Positions 49,001 to 61,000 of a stretch of 64,000 nt of DNA are shown in pieces. Under the pieces are notes generated by a model, which ran no database searches, was not told the origin of the DNA, and saw only the letters and a list, made by a program, of their open reading frames with translations. The stretch spans positions 1,302,001-1,366,000 of the forward strand of contig JBAIAC010000214.1 in the NCBI GenBank assembly GCA_037349315.1, given 5' to 3'. A program made the translations under genes and the position numbers. How positions within the stretch are numbered: position 1 is the first letter of the stretch; every line of letters begins with the position of its first letter. This stretch comes from Chelydra serpentina (taxonomy: Eukaryota > Chordata > Testudines > Chelydridae).

Positions 49001-52000
49001 CAACCACAAACCCCTTTCCCACCTCCTCGTTACACACACGGCACCCAGGGGAAACTGAGGCACACCCTGTACTCATGCAAAACACTAAGAAAATCCCCTT
49101 TGCCACGGTGCCCAGCTCCTAGGCATGCCCGGGGCAGAGCCGACGGGAGGCGTGTTGGAGGCCACTGCACCCTGGGCGTGGTGCCAGAGCTGGTTCCACC
49201 AGGCCTGGGCTGGGGTGGCAGGAGCCTCTGTCCTTGATGCTGAACCAAGAGCCGCAGGGGATCCCTCCCACGCTAGCCCCTCCCCTGATCAGTAGGACCC
49301 AAATTCACCATCCGTGTTGGTTAATTTCATGGTCACAGGATTTTAAAAATAGTAAATTTCATGATTTCAGCTATTTAAACCTGAAATGTCAGGGTGCTGT
49401 AATTGTCGGGTCCTGACCCACAAAGGAGTTGGGGGTGTCGCAAGGTTATTGTAGGGGGGGTTTGTGGTTCTGCTACACTTATTTCCGCGCTGCTGGCGGG
49501 GTGCTGCCTTCAGAGCTGGGCGGCTGGAGAGCGGCGGCTGCTGGCCGGGGGCCCAGCTCGGAAGGCAGCACCCCGCCAGCAGCGCAGAAGTCAGGGTGAC
49601 ATGGTTTGGTGTTGCCACGCTTACTTCCGCGCTGCTGCCAACAGCCGCCGCTCTCCAGCCGCCCAGCTCTGAAGGCAGCGCAGAAGTCAGGGTGGCGATA
49701 CCGCGACCCCCCTGCAATACCCTTGTGGCCCCCCTGCAGCTCCCTGAAGGGTCAGGCCCCCGATGTGAGAAGCGCTGGTCTCCCCGGAGAAGTACAGGGT
49801 AACAGCGCACACAAGACCCGGTGTCAGGTTTTTCACGGCTGTGAATTTGGAAGGGCCCTGAGCGGCCCAGAGACAGGGCAGCGCCCGCAGCGCTGGGCCC
49901 GTTGCAGTGGGGCAGAGGTTGGTAGCTGCTCAGGGGGCGGGTTTCAGCGGCAGCGCTCGTCTGAACTGGGGGGGTGGGGTAGAGGCAGAGAAGGAGCCTG
50001 GCTGCCCCTCCCCTGGGCAGAGGCACAACCGGGGCGAGGGGGATGGCTCACGCCCAGGCTGCGCCTCCCGGCAGGTGCTGAGAACCGACGTCCTGTCCCA
50101 CGCCCGGACGGTCCAGTCTGTGAACGAGGCCGGCCAGGGGCTGCTGCTCTCCAGCCTTGGGGACAGCTCGGACGCCCTGCAGTGCAGCCTCCACCAGCTC
50201 AACCAGCGCTGGGACTTCGTGCGGAGCGAGACCGAGAGCCGCCAGCTGGAGCTGGAGAACAACCTCAGCCAGGTCCGTGGAGCCCGCACCCCTGCCACGA
50301 CTGCCTGGGACACGGGGCACTCACCAGCCCCACGGCTCAGCCACAGCCGAGACGTGCCGGGGAGCGCCATGCGGCCGTGCCCGCGGGTCCTGCCAACAGC
50401 GCCGCCCGTGCCCTGGACGGCTCCCGGGGCCAGTCCCTCTCCTCCCCGTGCCCAGGGCAGCCCCCGGGGCCAGTCCCTCTCCTCCCCGTGCCCTGGGCAG
50501 CCCCCGGGGCCGGTCCCTCTCCTCCCCGTGCCCTGGACGGCTCCCGGGGTCGGTCCCTCTCCTCCCCGTGCCCTGGGCAGCCCCCGGGGCCGGTCCCTCT
50601 CCTCCCCGTGCCCTGGACAGCCCCCGGGGCCGGTCCCTCTCCTCCCCGTGCCCTGGGCAGCCCCCGGGGCCGGTCCCTCTCCTCCCCGTGCCCAGGGCAG
50701 CCCCCGGGGCCGGTCCCTCTCCTCCCCGTGCCCTGGACGGCTCCCGGGGCCGGTCCCTCTCCTCCCCGTGCCCAGGGCAGCCCCCGGGGCCGGTCCCTCT
50801 CCTCCCCGTGCCCAGGGCAGCCCCCGGGGCCAGTCCCTCTCCTCCCCGTGCCCTGGACGGCTCCCGGGGCCGGTCCCTCTCCTCCCCGTGCCCAGGGCAG
50901 CCCCCGGGGCCGGTCCCTCTCCTCCCCGTGCCCAGGGCAGCCCCCGGGGCCAGTCCCTCTTCTCCCCGTGCCCTGGACGGCTCCCGGGGCCAGTCCCTCT
51001 CCTCCCCGTGCCCTGGACGGCTCCCGGGGCCAGTCCCTCTCCTTCCCGTGCCCTGGACGGCTCCCGGGACCAGTCCCTCTCCTCCCCGTGCCCAGGGCAG
51101 CCCCCGGGGCCAGTCCCTCTCCTCCCCGTGCCCAGGGCAGCCCCCGGGGCCAGTCCCTCTCCTCCCCGTGCCCAGGGCAGCCCCCGGGGCCAGTCCCTCT
51201 CCTCCCCGTGCCCTGGACGGCTCCCGGGGCCGGTCCCTCTCCTCCCCGTGCCCAGGGCAGCACCCGGGGCCAGTCCCCACACCCTGTGTATTCATTTCAC
51301 TGGGGAGCCACACAACGTTTCTCGGGGGGAGCCGGCTGGCCTGTGCTGGCTGCTGTGGGTCTGGGTCCCGGCAGTTCTGTGCCCTGTTGGCGTCCGAGGC
51401 CCGGCTTGGCGTGGGGCACACGTCACTTAGTGCCCCGGCCGCCCACAGGTGCAGGATGTGACGCTGGAGATCATGGACCTGCTGCAGTGGCTGGAGCACG
51501 TGGAGCTGCGACTCTTCTTCTCCAAGCCCGTCTGGGACCACCCCGAAACCACCAAGGAGAAGCTGGCAGCCCACCTGGTGAGCACTTCCTGCCAGCGCTG
51601 GAACACCCCCGGAGCACATCTACCCCCCTCCAGAGCACGCCTGCCCCAGCTCCCCCCCGGGCCATGTCTGCCCCCCCTCCAGAGCACGCCTGCCCCCCCC
51701 ACAGCACATCTGCCCCAGCTCCCCCCCGGGCCACGTCTGCCCCCCCTCCAGAGCATGCCTGCCCCCCCCCACAGCATGTCTGCCCCTGCTCCCCCCCGGG
51801 CCACGTCTGCCCCCCCTCCAGAGCACGCCTGCCCCCCCTCCAGAGCACGCCTGCCCCCCCCCACAGCACGTCTGCCCCAGCTCCCCCCCAGGCCACGTCT
51901 GCCCCCCCCAGATAACGTCTGCCCCAGCTCCGCCCGGGCCAGGTCCTCCCCAGCTCCCCCCGGGGCACGTCTGCCCCAGCTTCCCCCGGGCCACGTCTGC

Positions 52001-55000
52001 CCCCCCTCCAGAGCACGCCTGCCCCAGCTCCCTCTGGGCCACGTCTGCCCCAGCTCCCCCCGGAGCACGTCTGCCCCCCCCCGCCCCCGAGCACGTCTCC
52101 CCCAGCTCCCCTAGACTGGGTGAATAGGTGTCTGGTTTTCGACCGGAACACCTGGTTGAAAAGGGATCGTGGCTGCTCCAGTCACCACCACCATTGACTG
52201 TCCACTGACCTACCCCAGCCCTGATCCCCCACCCGCCCTCCAAACCCCTCGATCCCAGCCCGGAGCCCCCAAACCCCTCATCCCCGGCCCCACCCCAGAG
52301 CCTGCACCCCCAGCCCTGAGCCCCAACCCCCTGCCCCACCCCTGATCCCTCCAAACCCCTCAATCCCAGCCCGGAGCCCCCTCCTGCACCCCAAACCCCT
52401 CATCCCCGGCCCCACCCCAGAGCCTGCACCCCCAGCCCTGAGCCCCAACCCCCTGCCCCACCCCTGATCCCTCCAAACCCCTTGATCCCAGCTGCACCCT
52501 CAGACCAGAGCCCATAGTTTCACCCACACCTCAACCCCCTGCCTGAGCCCAGAGCCCCCTCCCAAACTCCAAACTCCTCATTTCTGGACCCACCCCAGAG
52601 CCCGCACCCCCGCCCCCTGAGCCAGCCCAGTAGAAATGAGTGAGTGAGGGTGGGGAGAGCGAGGGATGCGGGGGGTGGGTGGAGTGAGCGGGGGCAGGGC
52701 CTCGGGGGAGGGGCAGGCAAGGGTTTTCGGTTTTGTGCGAGGAGAAAATTGGCAGCCCTCCCCCAGACCCCGTCTGCCCCAGCTCCCCCCTCCCCCCATG
52801 CCAGAGCGGTGGCCCTGGGGCTGAACCCACACGCCTGCACCTTGCCTTGCCAAGCCTCTAGGCCCGTGGTCCCGGGGCGTTGCCCTGGGTCCTTCGCTCC
52901 CTGCCGAGAGGAGAACGGTCCCATGCACCTGCGCAGAGCGAGAGGTGGCTCCAGCCCAGCTCCTAGCCCCCGGCTGCCCGCGCTGCCAGGAGAGCCAGGG
53001 CCGGCACTGCCCGCGCTGCCGGGAGAGCCAGGGCCAGCACTGCCCGCGCTGCCGGGAGAGCCAGGGCCGGCACTGCCCGCGCTGCTGGGAGAGCCAGGGC
53101 CAGCACTGCCCGCGCTGCCGGGAGAGCCAGGGCCAGCACTGCCCAGGGCTGCCGGGAGAGCCAGGGCCGGCACTGCCCGCGCTGCCGGGAGAGCCAGGGC
53201 CGGCACTGCCCGCGCTGCCGGGAGAGCCAGGGCCAGCACTGCCCGCGCTGCCGGGAGAGCCAGGGCCAGCACTGCCCAGGGCTGCCGGGAGAGCCAGGGC
53301 CAGCACTGCCCAGGGCTGCCGGGAGAGCCAGGGCCAGCACTGCCCGCGCTGCCGGGAGAGCCAGGGCCGGCACTGCCCGCGCTGCCGGGAGAGCCAGGGC
53401 CGGCACTGCCCGCGCTGCCGGGAGAGCCAGGGCCGGCACTGCCCACGCTGCCGGGAGAGCCAGGGCCAGCACTGCTCAGGGCTGCCGGGAGAGCCGGTGC
53501 CGGCACTGCCCGCGCTGCCGGGAGAGCCAGGGCCAGCACTGCCCAGGGCTGCCGGGAGAGCCAGGGCCAGCACTGCCCACGCTGCCGGGAGAGCCAGGGC
53601 CAGCACTGTCCACGCTGCCGGGAGAGCCAGGGCCAGCACTGCCCAGGGCTGCCGGGAGAGCCTGGCCTGGCACTGCCCGCGCTGCCGGGAGAGCCAGGGC
53701 CAGCACTGTCCACGCTGCCGGGAGAGCCAGGGCCAGCACTGCCCAGGCCTGCCGGGAGAGCCGGTGCCAGCACTGCCCAGGGCTCCCAGGAGAGCCAGGG
53801 CCGGCACTGCCCACGCTGCCGGGAGAGCCAGGGCCAGCACTGCCCGCGCTGCCGGGAGAGCCAGGGCCGGCACTGCTCAGGGCTGCCGGGAGAGCCAGGG
53901 CCGGCACTGCCCAGGGCTGCCGGGAGAGCCAGGGCCGGCACTGCCCAGGGCTGCCGGGAGAGCCAGGGCCGGCACTGCCCAGGGCTGCCGGGAGAGCCAG
54001 GGCCAGCACTGCCCAGGGCTGCCGGGAGAGCCAGGGCCAGCACTGTCCATGCTGCCGGGAGAGCCGGTGCCGGCACTGTCCACGCTGGGTGCCGTCACTG
54101 CCCAGGGCTGCCGGGAGAGCCAGGGCCAGCACTGCCCGCGCTGCCGGGAGAGCCAGGGCCAGCACTGCCCGCGCTGCCGGGGCAGCCAGGGCCAGCACTG
54201 CCCAGGGCTGCCGGGAGAGCCAGGGCCAGCACTGCCCACGCTGCCGGGAGAGCCGGTGCCGGCACTGCCCACACTGCCATGCCTCCGCAGGAGCTGGCCA
54301 AGGAGCTGGAGTCCAAGCAGCAGGCGTATCACCGCGTGAGGGACCGGCTGCAGCGCCTGCTGGCCTCCTGCAGCCTGCCCCGCGCCTGCAGCACCGAGCA
54401 CAGCCTGCGCATCCTGCAGCAGAAATGGGAGAGCGTCCACAGCCAGGTCCAGGAGAGGAAGGTGTGTGAGTGTGTGTGTCCCCCACGGGCTGGGAGTGAG
54501 TGTGTGTATGTGTCCGTCCATCCTGGGGCTGGGAGTGAGTGTGTTTGTGTGTGTCCGTCCATCCGTCCTGGGGCTGGGAGTGTGAGTGTGTGTGTGTGTC
54601 CCACGGGCTGGGAGTGAGTGTGTGTGTGTGTCTCCGTCCATCCTGGGGCTGGGAGTGAGTGTCCCCCCGCTGGCTATGATGGAATGAGGGGTGCACACAT
54701 GCGTGTGTGTGTGTGGTCCCACTGGCTGTACACGTGCACGTCTGTGCCTCCGCAGGTTCTTATGGGGTGTGTGTGCTTGGTGGCTGGGCTAGGGGAGGGG
54801 GTGTACACTTGTGCATGTGTGTGTGCCTCCAATGGCTGGGATTGTGTCTCTGTCCCCCCTGGCTGGAATGGGGGCGGGTTAGGCTGTAGCAGGCACAGCC
54901 AGTCGGTTCCCTGGCTGGAATGGTGACGGGGGGCGGGTTACGCTGTAGCAGGCACAGCCAGTCGGTTCCCTGGCTGGAATGGTGACGGGGGGCGAGTTAC

Positions 55001-58000
55001 GCTGTAGCATGCACAGCCGGTCGGTTCCCTGGCTGGAATGGGGCGGAGGGCGGTTTAGGCTGTAGCAGGCACAGCCAGTTGGTTCCCTGGCTGGAATGGT
55101 GACGGGGGGCGGTTTAGGCTGTAGCAGGCGCAGCCAGTCAGTTCCCTGGCTGGAATGGTGACGGGGGGCGGTTTAGGCTGTAGTAGGCACAGCCGGTCGG
55201 TTCCCTGGCTGGAATGGTGACGGGGGGGCGGTTTAGGTTGTAGCAGGCACAGCCAGTCGGTTCCCTGGCTGGAATGGTGACGGGGGGCGGTTTAGGCTGT
55301 AGCAGGCGCAGCCGGTCGGTTCCCTGGCTGGAATGGTGACGGGGGGCGGTTTAGGCTGTAGCAGGCACAGCCGGTCGGTTCCCTGGCTGGAATGGTGACG
55401 GGGGGCGGTTTAGGCTGTAGCAGGCACAGCCGGTCGGTTCCCTGGCTGGAATGGGAGTGGTGGTAGTTTAGGCTGTAGCAGGCACAGCCGGTCGGTTCCC
55501 TGGCTGGAATGGTGAGGGGGGGTGGTTTAGGCTGTAGCAGGCACAGCCGGTCGGTTCCCTGGCTGGAATGGTGAGGGGGGGCGGTTTAGGCTGTAGCAGG
55601 CACAGCCGGTCGGTTCCCTGGCTGGAATGGTGACAGGGGGCTGTTTAGGCTGTAGCAGGCACAGCCGGTCGGTTCCCTGGCTGGAATGGTGACGGGGGGC
55701 GGTTTAGGCTGTAGCAGGCACAGCCAGTCGGTTCCCTGGCTGGAATGGTGAGGGGGGGCGGTTTAGGTTGTAGCAGGCACAGCCGGTCGGTTCCCTGGCT
55801 GGAATGGTGACAGGGGGCTGTTTAGGCTGTAGCAGGCACAGCCGGTCGGTTCCCTGGCTGGAATGGTGACGGGGGGCGGTTTAGGCTGTAGCAGGCACAG
55901 CCGGTCGGTTCCCTGGCTTGAATGGTGACAGGGGGCGGTTTAGGCTGTAGCAGGCACAGCTGGTCGGTTCCCTGGCTGGAATGGTGACGGGGGGTGGTTT
56001 AGGCTGTAGCAGGCACAGCCGGTCGGTTCCCTGGCTGGAATGGTGACGGGGGGCGGTTTAGGCTGTAGCAGGCACAGCCAGTCGGTTCCCTGGCTGGAAT
56101 GGGGGTGGTGGTGGTTTAGGCTGTAGCAGGCACAGCCGGTCGGTTCCCTGGCTGGAATGGGGGTGGTGGTGGTTTAGGCTGTAGCAGGCACAGCCGGTCG
56201 GTTCCCTGGCTGGAATGGTGACGGGGGGCGGTTTAGGCTGTAGCAGGCACAGCCAGTCGGTTCCCTGGCTGGAATGGTGACGGGGGGCGGTTTAGGCTGT
56301 AGCAGGCACAGCCGGTCGGTTCCCTGGCTGGAATGGGGGGGGGGTGGTTTAGGCTGTAGCAGGCACAGCCGGTCGGTTCCCTGGCTGGAATGGTGACAGG
56401 GGGCTGTTTAGGCTGTAGCAGGCACAGCCAGTCGGTTCCCTGGCTGGAATGGTGATGGGGGGCGGTTTAGGCTGTAGCAGGCACAGCCAGTCGGTTCCCT
56501 GGCTGGAATGGTGACAGGGGGCAGTTTAGGCTGTAGCAGGCACAGCCGGTCGGTTCCCTGGCTGGAATGGGGGTGGTGGTGGTTTAGGCTGTAGCTGGCA
56601 CAGCCGGTCGGTTCCCTGGCTGGAATGGTGACAGGGGGCTGTTTAGGCTGTAGCAGGCACAGCCGGTCGGTTCCCTGGCTGGAATGGTGATGGGGGGCGG
56701 TTTAGGCTGTAGCAGGCACAGCCAGTCGGTTCCCTGGCTGGAATGGGGGTGGTGGTGGTTTAGGCTGTAGCAGGCACAGCTGGTCGGTTCCCTGGCTGGA
56801 ATGGTGACAGGGGGCTGTTTAGGCTGTAGCAGGCACAGCCGGTCGGTTCCCTGGCTGGAATGGTGACGGGGGGCGGTTTAGGCTGTAGCAGGCACAGCCA
56901 GTCGGTTCCCTGGCTGGAATGGTGACAGGGGGCAGTTTAGGCTGTAGCAGGCACAGCCGGTCGGTTCCCTGGCTGGAATGGTGACAGGGGGTGGTTTAGG
57001 CTGTAGCAGGCACAGCCAGTCGGTTCCCTGGCTGGAATGGTGACAGGGGGCTGTTTAGGCTGTAGCAGGCACAGCCGGTCGGTTCCCTGGCTGGAATGGG
57101 GGTGGTGGTGGTTTAGGCTGTAGCAGGCACAGCCGGTCGGTTCCCTGGCTGGAATGGTGACAGGGGGCTGTTTAGGCTGTAGCAGGCACAGCCAGTCGGT
57201 TCCCTGGCTGGAATGGTGACGGGGGGCGGTTTAGGCTGTAGCAGGCACAGCCAGTCGGTTCCCTGGCTGGAATGGTGACAGGGGGCAGTTTAGGCTGTAG
57301 CAGGCACAGCCGGTCGGTTCCCTGGCTGGAATGGTGACAGGGGGCGGTTTAGGCTGTAGCAGGCACAGCCGGTCGGTTCCCTGGCTGGAATGGTGACAGG
57401 GGGCTGTTTAGGCTGTAGCAGGCACAGCCGGTCAGTTCCCTGGCTGGAATGGTGACGGGGGGCGGTTTAGGCTGTAGCAGGCACAGCCAGTCGGTTCCCT
57501 GGCTGGAATGGTGACGGGGGGCGGTTTAGGCTGTAGCAGGCACAGCCGGTCGGTTCCCTGGCTGGAATGGTGACGGGGGGCGGTTTAGGCTGTAGCAGGC
57601 ACAGCCGGTCGGTTCCCTGGCTGGAATGGGGGTGGTGGTGGTTTAGGCTGTAGCAGGCACAGCCGGTCGGTTCCCTGGCTGGAATGGTGACGGGGGCGGT
57701 TTAGGCTGTAGCAGGCACAGCCGGTCGGTTCCCTGGCTGGAATGGGGGTGGTGGTGGTTTAGGCTGTAGCAGGCACAGCCGGTCGGTTCCCTGGCTGGAA
57801 TGGTGACGGGGGGCGGTTTAGGCTGTAGCAGGCACAGCCGGTCGGTTCCCTGGCTGGAATGGTGACGGGGGGCGGTTTAGGCTGTAGCAGGCACAGCCGG
57901 TTGGTTCCCTGGCTGGAATGGTGACAGGGGGCGGTTTAGGCTGTAGCAGGCACAGCCGGTCGGTTCCCTGGCTGGAATGGTGACGGGGGGCGGTTTAGGC

Positions 58001-61000
58001 TGTAGCAGGCACAGCCGGTCGGTTCCCTGGCTGGAATGGTGACGGGGGGCGGTTTAGGCTGTAGCAGGCACAGCCGGTCGGTTCCCTGGCTGGAATGGGG
58101 GTGGTGGTGGTTTAGGCTGTAGCAGGCACAGCCGGTCGGTTCCCTGGCTGGAATGGGGGTGGTGGTGGTTTAGGCTGTAGCAGGCACAGCCGGTCGGTTC
58201 CCTGGCTGGCCCCGGGGACCGGCTCGTCCCCAGCCCCGCGGGTGGTTGCCGGCTCTCCCTGCTGGCCGGCGCGTCTCTGACCGTGGCTCCTCTCCCCCAG
58301 GAGCGGCTGGCGGAGGGGCTGACGCTCAGCACCGAGTTCCACAGCCTGGCGCAGGAGCTGCTGCAGTGGCTGGGGCAGACGGAGGAGAGCCTGAGTGCCC
58401 CGGAGCCGCCCAGCTTCGTGCTGGAGACGGTCCTCAGGCAGGTCCAGGAGCACAAGGTGAGTGTGGCTGGCCCAGCGGCTTTCCCTCTGCCTGGCGCCTG
58501 GTGCCGTGCTGGCAGGGCTGTGACCACGGCCCCAGACAGAACACACCTACCTCTGCTCAGGGTCCCGGCAGGCCTTGCTGCCAGGGAATCCCGCCAAGGG
58601 CGCCTGTCCCTGTAGTGAGGAGGGTCCCCGAAAGAGCCCGCATTGCTGGCACGCTGGGCCCTGCGTCCTTGCTGCCCCGGGGGCTCGCAGGGCCCAGCCC
58701 GGGTCACGGGGCCTCCTGGAGCAGCTTGGCTGGTCTGGTGCGTGGCTGCCGTGGCCTGGTCTCACCTGGCGGTGCCCGGCGTGAGCTCCCAGAGCCTGCA
58801 GCCAGGGCTGGACAGGAACAGGGCCAGGCTCCCCGCACTGCCTCTCCTGTCACAGGGCATGGCCCGAGGGGCCCCGCCAGGCACTGCTGGGAACGTGCTC
58901 TGGTGCAGCCCCCCGGGGCGCGGGAGACTGGGGTGGGCAGGGGTGCTCCCCAGGGAGATGCTGGCAGTACGGGGGTGTGGGGGTAACACATTCCAGTGCT
59001 TCACCACCCTACTAGTGAAATAGAGTTTCCGAATATCCAACCTAAACCTCCCCCACTGCAACTTGAGACCATTGCTTCTCGTTCTGTCATCTGGTACCAC
59101 TGAGCCCAGCCCTTCATGGGGCCTTAAAAGCCAGAACGCAGCAAAACAACCGACCCTTAGCTCACCTGGAGCCTTCTCCTTTGCTGGCTCGCCCCTGCTT
59201 CAGGCCGTCCCAGCCGGTCCCCAGGTCCTGGGGCCTGTCCCCATCCCACTCTCCCTCCACCCAGGGCTCAGGCCCTGATCAGCCCGGCTCCAGGCAAGCT
59301 CCCAGCTCAGGGCTCAGCCTCCCAGGTCCCAGCTCCCTTTCACCAGGGTCTCGGTGCTGGCTCCCGGAGCAGCCCTTGGAGACCCAGCCCCCAGCTTCGG
59401 CCTAACCCCCACCCCTCCCAGGTTAATTGGTCGCTTTAACCCTTTTGTCACCACACCCCGTCACAGTGTCTTCCCCACTGGGGATGCCTCTCTCCCCGCA
59501 GCAGGGCAGGGGATCCCCCAGGGGGACCCCACTGCTCCCAGCACTATGGCTCTTTCGGTGCCTGGAGCCTGCTCAGAGAAGGCCCCCCGCCGAGCCGGGC
59601 TGCTGCCCCTTGGCCGCAGCCTCCCCCAGGGCCGGCTGCCCCAGCCCCGGCTAGCTCTGGCTCGCTCGGCAGGCACTGCTGAAGGAGGTGACCGCCCGCG
59701 GGGAGCAGCTGTCCAGCCTGGAGGCGGTGGCCTCTCGCCTGAAGGACGTGAGCAGGAAGCAGGACTGTGCTGTGATCCAGAGCCTGGTGCTGACGGCCCA
59801 GGAGCGGGTGGCCAAGGTGCTGCGGCGCGCGGCTGAGTGGGGCGCCACGCTGGAGGACGCTCGCAAGCGTGCCAAGCAGGTACCGTGCGGGGCGCCCCCA
59901 GGAGGTGGGGGGAACCGGCCCTGTCACCAGGCGGGGCTGGTCTCCGGCGTTCCCGGCTGCTCCTGCTGACGCGCCCCCTCGCTCGCTCTCAGTTCAGTGA
60001 GTCCCGGCAGCTGCTCCTGGACTGGATGGATGAGGTGGAGCCGACTCTGGAGATCCCCGGCGACGCCGCCATGAGCCAGGAGGAGATCAAGTGCCAGCTG
60101 GCTGAGCACAAGGTGCAGCCCTGTGGCCTAACCTAACCCTAACCCTAACCTCCCCAGCGCCCTGGGCCGTGTGCTCTGCCCGGGCTGTCGCATTCCCCGC
60201 ACTCTGAGAGGCCCCAAGGGTGGGGCTCTCCTGAGGGTGGGGTGCACCGGGCTTTCCCTGTGCCGAGCACGAGGTCCCGATGCCCATCTCTCTGCTCTGA
60301 GCAGGGCTAGGCAGGGCTGGGTGGCACTGGGAGACAGCAGAGGAGACCCCTGCCTCCTGGCTGGGAGGTGCTAGGCCCAGGGGAGCTGTTGAGCCCTCGG
60401 CTGGATGGGGGGGTCGAGTGCCTGGTGTCACGGACTCACAGGTCGTGCCCTCTCTTGGCCCCGTGAGGTCCGTGGGGGGGGTGCCCCTTTCAGTGAGACA
60501 GCCCTTCTCGGGGGTCCATTCTCTCTCGGGGTTCAGCCCCTCCACCTCCTGGATCCACACCTCTCTGAGCCTTAGCACGCCTGTCTCTCACCGTGGGCCC
60601 CTCAGGGAGTCCACGCACTCTGGACCCCCGGGCCTCCACCCCCGAAGGGGACGATGCAGCCCTGTTCTCTAGCCCAGAGTGACTCTCAGCCAGCATCAAA
60701 CTGGAGGGATGATTGAGCGTTGAACACAGCACAGGAACTCTCAGGGCCTCAGGCCTGGCCTCCCCTCAGCCCAGCACATCCAGCTCTCTCCTGTATTCCG
60801 GTGGGCTCTGCCTGCTTCCTCTCTCCAGCCCAGAGCCCCCTGCTTCCCAGCTGGGCTGTGGATATCACTGGCCCCAAGCCCCACCTCTGTCCATTGTCTT
60901 CTCTCCAGGTAAACAGCCCTGCAAACAGGGTTGTCTGGGCCTCTTCTCTGTCTCTGGCCCCCTGTGGCTGGAACAACCCCCCCCCCCCCTCCTCTCTTCG

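Noticed and set aside
49606..51915. A 769-codon + strand frame and 300-450-codon frames on both strands
   Set aside because: They read through the 40-bp and neighbouring minisatellites. The only real coding parts are exons 15 and 16.
52520..54696. Frames of 400-660 codons on both strands, Pro/Gly/Ala-rich and collagen-like in look
   Set aside because: Product of a 33/36-bp stop-free repeat; peptide periodicity equals the DNA unit.
60127..60150. Interstitial telomere or chromosome fusion point
   Set aside because: Only about four imperfect units; too short to suggest a fusion.
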